A stretch of DNA of 20,599 nucleotides, from assembly GCA_019683665.1 (NCBI GenBank), contig JADGIB010000025.1, forward strand, positions 1 to 20,599. Reading direction: 5' to 3'. Both the position numbers and the translations under genes were made by a program. Shown here piece after piece: positions 13,371 to 20,493 of the stretch. Origin of the DNA: Solirubrobacteraceae bacterium (GTDB lineage: Bacteria > Actinomycetota > Thermoleophilia > Solirubrobacterales > Solirubrobacteraceae). The notes below the pieces were generated by a model, which was not told the DNA's origin, did not search any database, and worked only from the letters and a program-made list of their open reading frames with translations. Positions within the stretch are counted from its first letter, which is position 1; the number at the start of each line of letters is the position of its first letter.

Positions 13371-14207
13371 ATGTGGAACGGGCAGACCATCGCCGTGATC
13401 TTCCCGACCTACCGCGAGCGGGCCTCGATCCGGAGCGTGATCGAGTCGTTCGAGGCGCTCGGGATCGTCGATGACCTCATCGTCGTCAACAACAACGCCG
13501 AGCCCGGCACCTCCGAGGAGGTGGCGGCGACGAGCGCCCGGGAGGTCTTCGAGCCGCGGCAGGGCTACGGCGCCGCGATCCGCCGCGGCATCGCCGAGTC
13601 GGACGCCGACTGGGTCTGCATCGTCGAGCCGGACGGGACGTTCGCGGCCGCGGACCTCTGGAAGCTGCTGAGCTACTCGACCGAGTTCGACTTCGTCTAC
13701 GGCTCGCGCACGCTGCGCGACCTCATCTGGGACGGGGCGAACATGGGCCGCTTCCTGCGGTGGGGGAACTGGGCGGTGGCGAAGCTGATGGAGACGGTCT
13801 TCAACACGTCGTCGCTCAGCGACGTCGGCTGCACGATGCGCCTCGTCCGCGGCTCGGCGGCCCGCGCGATGCAGCGGCACTTCACCGTGTTCGACGGGGC
13901 GTTCGGGCCGGAGATGATGCTGCTGTCGATCATCGGCGGGTGGCGCGTGATCCAGATCCCGGTCAACTACCGCGCGCGCGCCGGGCGCCCGGGGACGACC
14001 GAGTCGTTCCGCCAGGCGCTGGCGATCGGCCTCCAGATGATCGCGCTCGTCGGGTCGTACCGCCTGCGGCGCAGGCGCGTCGCCGCCGCCCTGGCGGCCA
14101 CCGGAGCCACGCGGGCCCAGTCGCGCGACGCCGCGGGCCCGGGCGGCGAGCCGGTGCACATGTTCCCGTGGTTCAGGCCCCTGCCCCGGAGCCGGCGCAC
14201 CCGGTGA
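13371..14207 (+). CDS. GT2-family glycosyltransferase, dolichol-phosphate-mannose-synthase-like
   Basis: A 278-residue protein starting MWNGQTIAVIFPTYRERASI. Polyprenyl-phosphate sugar synthase landmarks are LIVVNNNAEPGTSEEV (about 37-52), VFEPRQGYGAAIRRGIAESD, the metal motif WVCIVEPDGTF (Glu86/Asp88), FDFVYGSRTLRDL, LSDVGCTMRLVRG and GWRVIQIPVNYRAR. Such enzymes load a hexose from GDP- or UDP-sugar onto a polyprenyl phosphate, making the lipid donor used by GT-C enzymes. No C-terminal membrane pair is obvious, though LQMIALVGSYRL is mildly hydrophobic. The pairing with the GT-C protein directly downstream (GTGA overlap) fits a synthase-transferase couple (inferred). The ATG at 13371 is chosen because it begins the conserved first strand. 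Confidence 0.87.
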   Translation: MWNGQTIAVIFPTYRERASIRSVIESFEALGIVDDLIVVNNNAEPGTSEEVAATSAREVFEPRQGYGAAIRRGIAESDADWVCIVEPDGTFAAADLWKLLSYSTEFDFVYGSRTLRDLIWDGANMGRFLRWGNWAVAKLMETVFNTSSLSDVGCTMRLVRGSAARAMQRHFTVFDGAFGPEMMLLSIIGGWRVIQIPVNYRARAGRPGTTESFRQALAIGLQMIALVGSYRLRRRRVAAALAATGATRAQSRDAAGPGGEPVHMFPWFRPLPRSRRTR

Positions 14208-15526
14208 ACGCGCCAGCGACCACCGACGCCGCCCCGCGACGCCGGGGCGTCTCCCCGCTCGTGCTGGCCGGCGGCCTCCTCCTAGGGCTGGTGATCCGTC
14301 TCAGCCTGATCGCCGAGAAGGGGACGGCGGACATGGACAGCTACATCGAGTGGGGGCACCGCACGCTCGACCTCGGGCTGACGAACGCCTACAGCGGCAT
14401 CTACTTCCCGGTCGCCTACCAGGTGTTCGCGTCCACCGTGCGGATCGCCGAGATCACCGGGATCTCCGAGATCGCGGCGGTCAAGCTCGTCAACCTCTGC
14501 TGCGACCTGGCGACGCTTGCGCTCCTGGCGCTCGTCCTCCGTCGCTGGAGGGCGCCGCTCAGCTACATCCTCATCTACTGGCTGAACCCATTCTTCCTCG
14601 CGATCTTCTGGCTCGGCTACGTCGATGCGCAGATGTCGGCCCTGCTCATGGCGTTCGTCGCCATCCTGGTCTACGGGCGCGGCCGGTGGGCCGAGCTCCT
14701 GGCCGGCGTGCCGCTCGCACTGCTCGTCATGCTCAAGCCTCAGGGCGCGCTCGTGGTCGTCGCCCTCGTCGCGCTGGCCGCCGTCGCGCTGGTCCAGCGC
14801 CGTTCGGCCACCCTCCCGCTCGCCGTGGCCAGGATGCTGGTCGCCCCCGCGCTGCTGTTCGTCCTTCTCTCGGCGTGGATCGCGACGAGCCCGCTGCACG
14901 GTCCGGCCTACCTGCTGCAGACCGTCGTCGACACCCGCTCGGTCATGCCCTCGCTCAGCGCCAACATGCCGAACATCTGGGCGATCGTCGCGGAGGCGTA
15001 CCGGGCGCCCGGCGACCCCATCTGGTCGGTCATGACCCCGGACGTCTACCACGACCTCGCCACGCTCCTCACGTTGGCGGCCGTCGTCGGCGCCATCGCC
15101 TGGTCGCTTCCCCGGCTGGCGTCGTGGTCGTTGTCGCAGCAGGTGAGCGCCGCGGTCGCCGCGGTCATGCTCATCTACCCGATGACGGCGACCGCGGCCC
15201 ACGAGAACCATCTGTTCCTCGGCGGAACCGCGACGGTGCTGGTCGCGGCGATCCTCGCCGACACGCGCGTCCTCGTCTGGCTCAACGTCCTCCTCGTCGC
15301 CCAGTTCGCGAACCTCTTCGCGCTGTACGGCTTCGGCCTCAACGACCTCTCCAGCGATGCGCTGGGCTGGCTGCTGCCGAACTACACCCCGACCGCCCGG
15401 TTCGTCGCGGCGATCGTCTCGGTGGCGTGCTGGCTGGCCCTCCTGGGGGCCCTTGGCCGCTCCGTGGAGCAACGCGCCGAGGCAGACGTCGCGCGCCCCG
15501 TTCAGCGGTCGGCCCGGACCGGATGA
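14204..15526 (+). CDS. Polytopic GT-C type mannosyltransferase-like protein
   Basis: A 440-residue membrane protein with roughly ten hydrophobic spans. Just after the first span is GTADMDSYIEWGHRTLDLGL, whose acidic residues match the first-loop acid motif of GT-C enzymes. NAYSGIYFPVAYQVFAST follows; then come YWLNPFFLAIFWLGYVDAQM, VMLKPQGALVV and, near residue 331, TAAHENHLFLGGTA, which recalls the HEKH-type motif of Alg6/Alg8- and Gpi18-like mannosyl/glucosyltransferases. It probably transfers a hexose from a polyprenyl-phosphate sugar on the outer face of the membrane. The GTG start overlaps the GT2 stop, so donor synthesis and use look coupled. It differs in family from the paralogous pair at 3163-4905 and 16903-18651. 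It is the last gene of its operon, facing the flippase gene. Confidence 0.8.
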   Translation: MNAPATTDAAPRRRGVSPLVLAGGLLLGLVIRLSLIAEKGTADMDSYIEWGHRTLDLGLTNAYSGIYFPVAYQVFASTVRIAEITGISEIAAVKLVNLCCDLATLALLALVLRRWRAPLSYILIYWLNPFFLAIFWLGYVDAQMSALLMAFVAILVYGRGRWAELLAGVPLALLVMLKPQGALVVVALVALAAVALVQRRSATLPLAVARMLVAPALLFVLLSAWIATSPLHGPAYLLQTVVDTRSVMPSLSANMPNIWAIVAEAYRAPGDPIWSVMTPDVYHDLATLLTLAAVVGAIAWSLPRLASWSLSQQVSAAVAAVMLIYPMTATAAHENHLFLGGTATVLVAAILADTRVLVWLNVLLVAQFANLFALYGFGLNDLSSDALGWLLPNYTPTARFVAAIVSVACWLALLGALGRSVEQRAEADVARPVQRSARTG

Positions 15527-15536
15527 TCGCGCCGCT

Positions 15537-15550
15537 GCGAGGCGCCTCGC
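15537..15550. terminator. 14-base perfect palindrome between convergent genes, possible bidirectional terminator
   Basis: GCGAGGCGCCTCGC is its own reverse complement and sits in the 42-base gap between the 3' ends of the GT-C gene and the flippase gene. It could fold in RNA from either strand, but with no loop bases it would need to open at the centre, and there is no T-tract on either side. A protein-binding site is equally possible. Confidence 0.3.
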
Positions 15551-15568
15551 GCCGGCACCCGTCAGCCG

Positions 15569-16906
15569 TCAGCGGCCGGTGCGCCAGCGGACGAGCGCGG
15601 CCAGGTCGCGGACCTCGTCGCGCGTCGGCACGAGCAGCGGCGCGACGCGGTCGCCCGTCGCGCGGTGGTAGTAGACGGCGGTGATCGCGAAGTTCACCGC
15701 GTAGGAGGTGGTCGACGCGATCGCGGCGCCGACCTCCCCGAGCGTCGGGATCAGCGCGGCGTAGAGGGCGAGCGCGACCGGGGTGGAGATCGCGGCGGCC
15801 CGCAGCGAGTAGCCGGGGAGGCCGCGGCCGTTGATCGTCGCCGCCAGCACCGAGGCGATCCCGTACAGCGCGCAGCCGGGGAGGAGAATGAGGCCGAGGA
15901 CGATCGCGTCGTCGAAGTCGCGGCCGAACAGCAGCGGGATGGCGACGACCATGCCGACGGCGACGACGGGCACCGACACGAGCGTGAGCAGCGACACGTG
16001 GCGCAGGGACTTGGCCTCCACGAGCGCGCGCTGGGCGTGGCCCGCGGCGGCGGCGCTGAGGGCGGCCACGCGCGGGAACACGATCTGCGCCAGCGTCTGC
16101 GGCATCAGGAACATCACCGACGTGACCGACACGGCGGTGGCGTAGGTGCCCAGCTCGTCGCCCGAGACCACCGCGCTGAGGACGAACAGGTCGATGCGGA
16201 AGTTCAGGAGCTGCAGCGCATTGGCGGCGTTGGCGCGGATGCCGAACCCGACGGCCCGGCGCAGCGGCTCGCGCCCGGCCGGGCCCTCGGCCGGGAGGCG
16301 GCTGCGGGCAGCGTCGGCGAGGGCGACGAGCGCGGTGAGCAGGTACGCCGCGGTCAGCCCGATCACCATCCCCCGGACGTCGTCGACCGCGGCCCCCACC
16401 GCGCACAGGACGAGCGCTAGGACCGTGACGAGCGCGGGCGGGACGACGAACGCCTCGTAGCGGTCCCGCGCGACCGCCAGCCAGCGCGAGCACTGCCAGG
16501 AGATCAGGAACGGCAGCCCCGCGGCGGCGATCAGCGTCACGCCGACCGACATGCCGGCGAACGCGCTGGGGAACGCCAGCCGGGCGGCGAGCACGACGAG
16601 CATCGACAGGGCGCCGAGGCCGAGCGCGAGCGCCTGCGTCTCCAGGAACGCGGCGCGCGGGGACCAGCGCCCGCCGGCGACCGACCAGGCGATCCCGTTC
16701 TCGAGGCCCAGCGAGCCGATCGCGCCGAGGATCAGCAGCAGCGACAGCGCCACCGTGTAGGCGCCGAGCCCCTCGGCGCCGAGGATCCGCGCCACCACGA
16801 TCGTCGTCAGGAAGCCGCCCAGCGCGGTGACGACCTGCGCGATCGTCATGAGCACCGCGCCGCTGCGCACCGGGCGCGGCGCCGGGCTCGCCGCGGCCTC
16901 GCTCAT
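15569..16906 (-). CDS. Wzx-like oligosaccharide/lipid-linked glycan flippase
   Basis: A 445-residue protein with about 12-14 hydrophobic spans. It starts MSEAAASPAPRPVRSGAVLM, then TIAQVVTALGGFLTTIVVAR ILGAEGLGAYTVALSLL, the hallmark first two helices of polysaccharide-transport (MOP superfamily) proteins (G-Y-LG motif). Other features are FRIDLFVLSAVVSGDELGTY (helix 7 area), LAQIVFPRVAALSAA and IPLLFGRDFDDAI. It would move undecaprenyl-linked oligosaccharides from the inner to the outer leaflet, where the GT-C proteins of this cluster act. The ATG start overlaps the upstream GT-C gene's stop (ATGA). It is the distal gene of the operon that begins at 19370. It is the only flippase in the window, and no Wzy polymerase accompanies it. 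No symbol is assigned because homology alone cannot establish equivalence to wzx. Confidence 0.88.
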   Translation of the reverse strand: MSEAAASPAPRPVRSGAVLMTIAQVVTALGGFLTTIVVARILGAEGLGAYTVALSLLLILGAIGSLGLENGIAWSVAGGRWSPRAAFLETQALALGLGALSMLVVLAARLAFPSAFAGMSVGVTLIAAAGLPFLISWQCSRWLAVARDRYEAFVVPPALVTVLALVLCAVGAAVDDVRGMVIGLTAAYLLTALVALADAARSRLPAEGPAGREPLRRAVGFGIRANAANALQLLNFRIDLFVLSAVVSGDELGTYATAVSVTSVMFLMPQTLAQIVFPRVAALSAAAAGHAQRALVEAKSLRHVSLLTLVSVPVVAVGMVVAIPLLFGRDFDDAIVLGLILLPGCALYGIASVLAATINGRGLPGYSLRAAAISTPVALALYAALIPTLGEVGAAIASTTSYAVNFAITAVYYHRATGDRVAPLLVPTRDEVRDLAALVRWRTGR

Positions 16907-18651
16907 CGCTCGATGCGGAAGACGGCGAACTCACCGGGCCGCGCGGCGACCAGGACCGCGCGCGGGTCGCGGCAGCGCGCCCAGAACGCAGGATCGGCGG
17001 CGTGTCCGCCGGTCGCCTCGCCCAGCGCCTCCTCGCCCAGCGCCTCCTCGCGCTCGGCCTCCAGCCCGGTCGCGCTCTGGGTGACGACCAGGGTGCCGAA
17101 GCCCTCCAGGTCGGCGCAGCGCTGCGGCTCGCCGCGGACGGCGCGCAGCGGCCAGTAGAAGCCGAGGCGGCCGTCGACGCTCAGCACGCGGCCGGGGTGG
17201 GCGGCCAGGGCGGCGCCGGTGGCGTCGACGAGCGCGGCCAGCGACGGGTCGGCGGCGGCGCGCGCCTCGTCGGCGTCGAACCAGCCGGTGAGCTTCAGCT
17301 CGCTGAGCGTGCGCCCGGCGCTGATCGTTCCGTCGGGGCGCGAGCCGAGCCCGTCGAGGTTGCGCAGGTCCACGACCGCGAGCGCGATGAGCACGACGAC
17401 GACCGCCCAGCCCCAGCGCGGGCCGCGCGCGGCCATCGTGCCGCGCAGCGCCGTCCACAGCGCGATCGCCAGGAGCGCGTACAGCGGCGCCCAGGCGGGC
17501 GACAGGTAGCGGGTCTGGAACGGCGCCGACGCGATCCAGGCGATCGTCGGCGGCAGCGCCCAGATCGCCAGGCGGGCCAGGTGCGCGCGCGTCGGCGTCT
17601 CGTCGTCCGGGCACTCGCGCGACAGCCACAGCGGCACGACGAGCGCGAGCGCCCCGACGACGGCCACCGGCCGCTCGAGGTCCCACGGGCCGACCGCCCC
17701 GCTCGTGCCGGCGTCGGCGAGCGCGGGCAGGACGAACGACAGGAGCAGGGCGGCGGGCGCGGCGATCGTGGCGGCGAGCCGGTGCGGCCGCCCGACGATC
17801 CGCACCGCCGCGTAGATCAGCGCGAACAGCAGCGGGAGCGTCAGGTAGGGACCCAGCCACTCCATCCCGGCGATGAACGACCCGCGCGACTGCGCGTTGA
17901 GCTGCTCGTAGTAGGACGTCACACCGGCGCTGACCCGTCCCTCGACGCCGCGCAGGAAGTCGGTCAGCGCGACGCCGGTCCGGTCGGCCTGGATCGCGTT
18001 CCAGGCCAGCGCGATCAGCGCGCCGGCGGCGAGCGGCACGCCCCGCCGGGCGAGGCGCGAGACGAGGGTCTCGCGCGCGCCCACGAACAGCGCGAGCCCG
18101 AGCCCGAGCAGCGCGAAGAACGCCGACACCTTCGCCAGGCCGGCGAGCGCGGCGGCGACGACGATCAGCAGCGCCGTCAGCCACGGCGCGCGGCGGCCGT
18201 CGGGCGCGAGGACGAACACGCCGGTGAGCGCGACCATCGCGGCCACCGGGACGTCGGTGAGACCCGCGGCGCCCAGCGCCACGACGTCGGGGGTGGCGAC
18301 GAGCAGCACCGCGGCGATCGCGCCCACCGTCGCGCCACCGCGGTCCAGCGACGCGACCCGCCACAGCGCGTAGACGAGCACGGCCACGAAGACGAACGCC
18401 CACAGGCGGCCGATCCACTCGTGGAAGCCGAAGACGTCCCACAGCCAGCCCTGCACGACGTACAGCAGCGGGCGCTGCAGGTAGCCCGCGCCGATGCCCG
18501 GGAAGTCGATGCCGCCCTCCAGGGCGATGAGCCGCGACCAGCGGCCGTAGATGAGCGCGTCGGTGGCGTGGAACGGGACCCAGACCGCGACCCAGGCCAG
18601 CGCGACGAGGAACAGCGCGACGGTGGCGCCCAGGGCCCGCCGCATCGCCAT
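16903..18651 (-). CDS. Polytopic GT-C type glycosyltransferase (GT39/GT83-like), paralogue of 3163-4905
   Basis: A 582-residue membrane protein with the same motif order as the protein at 3163-4905: FHATDALIYGRWSRLIALEG (Asp31 as candidate catalytic acid), PLLYVVQGWLWDVFGFHEWI, GLTDVPVAAM, MEWLGPYLTLPLLFALIYAA, RYLSPAWAPLYALL and VVDLRNLDGLGSRPDGTIS, then a soluble C-terminal part with WFDADEARAAADPS and VLSVDGRLGFYWPL. It probably uses polyprenyl-linked sugars outside the membrane. The copies have diverged widely between motifs. The C-terminal part here contains a short ALGEE repeat from a 15-base DNA repeat. The ATG at 18651 overlaps the methyltransferase stop (TGATG); an ATG two codons later is possible. 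The flippase gene follows with an ATGA overlap. Confidence 0.85.
   Translation of the reverse strand: MAMRRALGATVALFLVALAWVAVWVPFHATDALIYGRWSRLIALEGGIDFPGIGAGYLQRPLLYVVQGWLWDVFGFHEWIGRLWAFVFVAVLVYALWRVASLDRGGATVGAIAAVLLVATPDVVALGAAGLTDVPVAAMVALTGVFVLAPDGRRAPWLTALLIVVAAALAGLAKVSAFFALLGLGLALFVGARETLVSRLARRGVPLAAGALIALAWNAIQADRTGVALTDFLRGVEGRVSAGVTSYYEQLNAQSRGSFIAGMEWLGPYLTLPLLFALIYAAVRIVGRPHRLAATIAAPAALLLSFVLPALADAGTSGAVGPWDLERPVAVVGALALVVPLWLSRECPDDETPTRAHLARLAIWALPPTIAWIASAPFQTRYLSPAWAPLYALLAIALWTALRGTMAARGPRWGWAVVVVLIALAVVDLRNLDGLGSRPDGTISAGRTLSELKLTGWFDADEARAAADPSLAALVDATGAALAAHPGRVLSVDGRLGFYWPLRAVRGEPQRCADLEGFGTLVVTQSATGLEAEREEALGEEALGEATGGHAADPAFWARCRDPRAVLVAARPGEFAVFRIER
17018..17047. 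repeat. Tandem 15-base repeat, two perfect copies plus a decayed third
   Basis: TCGCCCAGCGCCTCC occurs at 17018-17032 and 17033-17047; 17048-17062 begins with TCGC and then diverges. It encodes the EALGE-EALGE stretch of the GT-C protein and lies in frame, so length changes would add or remove five residues. Confidence 0.85.
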
Positions 18652-19370
18652 CAGCGCGCGCGCAGGAGGTAGATCTCGTCGGGCCCGAAGCGGTCCTGGC
18701 GGCGCAGGCCGTGGCGGGCCTCGCGCTCGGCGCCGAACCGCGTGAGCGGGTCGATCACCTCGTCGGCGTGCAGTCGCGCGGCCACGTCGCGACCGTACAG
18801 GCGCACGTGGTCGGCCTGGCCGAAGCGCGCCAGGCGCTGCTCGGGCGTCGTCGCCGACGGGTCCTCGATCGTGCGCTCGACGGCGCGGTCGACGGGGACC
18901 ATCACCGCCGCCCAGCCGCCGGGGCGCAGCACCCGCTGGATCTCGGCCAGCGCGCCCTGCTCGTCCTCCACGTGCTCGAGCACGTGCGAGCACAGCACCA
19001 CGTCGAACGAGCCGTCGTCGAACGGCAGCGCCGCGATGTCGGCGGCCACCATCGCCTGCGAGCCGTCGATGTCGCTCGACGTGTAGCGAACCCTGCTGAG
19101 GTGGCGCAGGCGCGCGTCGGTCGCGTCGTCGGGGCCGAACGCGAGCACGTCGCCGCGCAGGCGGTCCTCCTCGCACAGCCACAGCCACAGCAGCCGGTGG
19201 CGCTCGGCCGACCCGCACCCCGGGCAGACCGCGCCCTGACGCCCGTTGTAGGGCAGGAACCGCCGAAAGCGGCCGTCGCAGATCGGGCACTCGACGGCGT
19301 CGCCGCGCTCGCGCCGGCGCGTGACCGCGGCACGGATGCTCGCGACGGGACTCCCGGGGAGAGACGGCAC
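18651..19370 (-). CDS. SAM-dependent methyltransferase with an N-terminal zinc-ribbon-like motif
   Basis: A 239-residue protein. Residues 28-52 carry two CxxC pairs (Cys28/Cys31 and Cys49/Cys52, ECPICDGRFRRFLPYNGRQG between), followed by SAERHRLLWLWL, a start seen in a subgroup of surface-polysaccharide methyltransferases. The catalytic domain has a degenerate motif I (DVLAFGPDDATDARLRHL), ADIAALPFDDGSFDVVLCSH, VLEHVEDEQGALAEIQRVLR and PGGWAAVMVPVD. The degenerate glycine loop is a known variation in this subgroup as I remember it, so I do not call it inactive. The acceptor is probably a glycan sugar (inferred). The GTG at 19370 is chosen because TACACT lies 8 nt upstream and the CxxC region is retained. 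It is the first gene of a three-gene operon with the GT-C and flippase genes. Confidence 0.87.
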   Translation of the reverse strand: MPSLPGSPVASIRAAVTRRRERGDAVECPICDGRFRRFLPYNGRQGAVCPGCGSAERHRLLWLWLCEEDRLRGDVLAFGPDDATDARLRHLSRVRYTSSDIDGSQAMVAADIAALPFDDGSFDVVLCSHVLEHVEDEQGALAEIQRVLRPGGWAAVMVPVDRAVERTIEDPSATTPEQRLARFGQADHVRLYGRDVAARLHADEVIDPLTRFGAEREARHGLRRQDRFGPDEIYLLRAR

Positions 19371-19378
19371 GGCGTCGG

Positions 19379-19384
19379 AGTGTA
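19379..19384 (-). promoter_or_regulatory. Putative -10 element (TACACT) for the methyltransferase/GT-C/flippase operon
   Basis: On the minus strand TACACT is followed by 8 nt and the GTG at 19370. It fits TANNNT and the spacing of the other operon-head genes. The expected -35 position is GC-only (AGGGGC) and unlike TTGACA. Confidence 0.45.
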
Positions 19385-19393
19385 GATCGCGTC

Positions 19394-19406
19394 GGGGCCT
19401 CGCCCC
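19394..19406 (-). terminator. Small GC hairpin after the epimerase gene, weak terminator candidate
   Basis: Just after the TAG of the epimerase gene (minus strand) is GGGGC-GAG-GCCCC, a five-pair stem with a three-base loop. No T-tract follows and the stem is short, so intrinsic termination is doubtful. It lies just upstream of the candidate promoter of the next gene on the same strand. Confidence 0.25.
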
Positions 19407-19411
19407 TCGCG

Positions 19412-20461
19412 CTACTCGGCGCCGGCGTCGGCGGCCACCGGCTGGGCCAGCTCGCCGACGCGGTCCTGCTCGCCGGCGGCGCGGTCGCGGCGGGCGGCGA
19501 CCTCCTCCATGTGGGCGCGGCGCCAGGCGATGAGCTCGCGCAGGCCGTCCTCGAGCTCGACCTGGGCCGTGTAGCCGAGGTCGCGCGCGGCGGCGGTCGG
19601 GTCGCCGATGCGGTTCTTGACGAACGTGAGGCCCTGCGGCTCGTAGCGGATGCCGACGTCGCTGCCGGTGATCTCGAGGACCTTCTCGGCCAGCTCCTTC
19701 AGCGACGTGCGCCTCCCGGTGCCGACGTTGTAGAAGGCGTCGGTCGCGTCGGCCTTCATCGCGCAGACGTTCGCGGCCGCGCAGTCGGTGACGTAGACGA
19801 AGTCGTAGGCCTGGGAGCCGTCGCCGTAGAGCGTGATCGGCTCGCCGCGGTCGATCGCGTCGAGCATCTTCATGATCACGGCGATGTAGGCGCCGCGGTA
19901 GTCCTGGCGGGCGCCGTAGACGTTCATGTAGCGCAGGCCGACATAGTCGAGGCCGTAGCGCTCGTTGTAGGCGCGGGCCATCGCCTCGCCGGCGATCTTC
20001 GTCGCGCCGTAGAACGTGCGGTTGTTGAACGGGTGGCTCTCGGTCATCGGCTCCTCGACCGCGTCGCCGTAGACCGACGCGCTGGAGGAGTAGACGAGCC
20101 GCTTGACGTTCTGGTGGACGCACGCCTCGAGCACGTTGAACGTGCCGCGGATGTTCACCTCGAAGGCCGACTGGGGGAACTCGTGGCACTGCAGCAGCCA
20201 CAGGGCCGCGAAGTGGAAGACGCCGTCGGCGCCCTTCAGCGCGGCCTCGAGGATGTCGGGCTGCGTGATGTCGCCGCCGATCTCGAACACGGACACGCGG
20301 TCGTCGCGCAGCGCGTTCGCGAGGTTCTCGGCGGTCCCGCGGACGAAGTTGTCGTACACGACGATCTCGCCGACGTCCTCGCGCGTGAGCGCGTCGACGG
20401 TGTGCGATCCGATCAGGCCGGCGCCGCCGATGACGACGAGCTTCTTGCCACGGATGTCCAT
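19412..20461 (-). CDS. NAD-dependent nucleotide-sugar epimerase/dehydratase (extended SDR)
   Basis: A 349-residue extended SDR with an intact active site. It has the dinucleotide motif VVIGGAGLIGSHTVDAL (GGAGLIG at residues 12-18), Asp-containing strand 2 VVYDNFVRG, FHFAALW, RLVYSSSASVYGDAVEEPMT (Ser near 126), the catalytic FYGATKIAGE with Tyr151 and Lys155, and the substrate region LRYMNVYGARQDYRGAYIAV, LYGDGSQAYDFVYVTD and AFYNVGTGRRTSL. It probably interconverts or modifies a UDP- or GDP-sugar in the cytoplasm for use by the cluster's glycosyltransferases; a UDP-glucose 4-epimerase-like role is possible but not assigned. The last ~35 residues (RRAHMEEVAARRDRAAGEQD onward) are a charged tail beyond the family's usual end. 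The ATG at 20461 has TAGACT 8 nt upstream. Confidence 0.9.
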   Translation of the reverse strand: MDIRGKKLVVIGGAGLIGSHTVDALTREDVGEIVVYDNFVRGTAENLANALRDDRVSVFEIGGDITQPDILEAALKGADGVFHFAALWLLQCHEFPQSAFEVNIRGTFNVLEACVHQNVKRLVYSSSASVYGDAVEEPMTESHPFNNRTFYGATKIAGEAMARAYNERYGLDYVGLRYMNVYGARQDYRGAYIAVIMKMLDAIDRGEPITLYGDGSQAYDFVYVTDCAAANVCAMKADATDAFYNVGTGRRTSLKELAEKVLEITGSDVGIRYEPQGLTFVKNRIGDPTAAARDLGYTAQVELEDGLRELIAWRRAHMEEVAARRDRAAGEQDRVGELAQPVAADAGAE

Positions 20462-20469
20462 GGCGCCGG

Positions 20470-20475
20470 AGTCTA
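20470..20475 (-). promoter_or_regulatory. Putative -10 element (TAGACT) for the epimerase gene
   Basis: On the minus strand TAGACT is followed by 8 nt and the ATG at 20461. It matches TANNNT and the recurring spacing. It lies within the 32-base gap after the preceding gene's stop, and the expected -35 position reads CCTGAG, not a recognisable -35. Confidence 0.45.
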
Positions 20476-20493
20476 GGCGGGCGGCCGACCCGC

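Noticed and set aside
12573..14159. A 528-residue open frame running through the breakpoint into the GT2 region
   Set aside because: The part upstream of about 12992 is antisense to the methyltransferase fragment and the DPM1-like GT2, and has no recognisable motif. Only the barrel portion is real.
17002..18672. A 556-residue plus-strand frame opposite the GT-C gene
   Set aside because: It is antisense to a protein with clear membrane spans and conserved motifs, and its text is highly charged and repetitive (RDEQ-rich), the signature of antisense to hydrophobic coding DNA.
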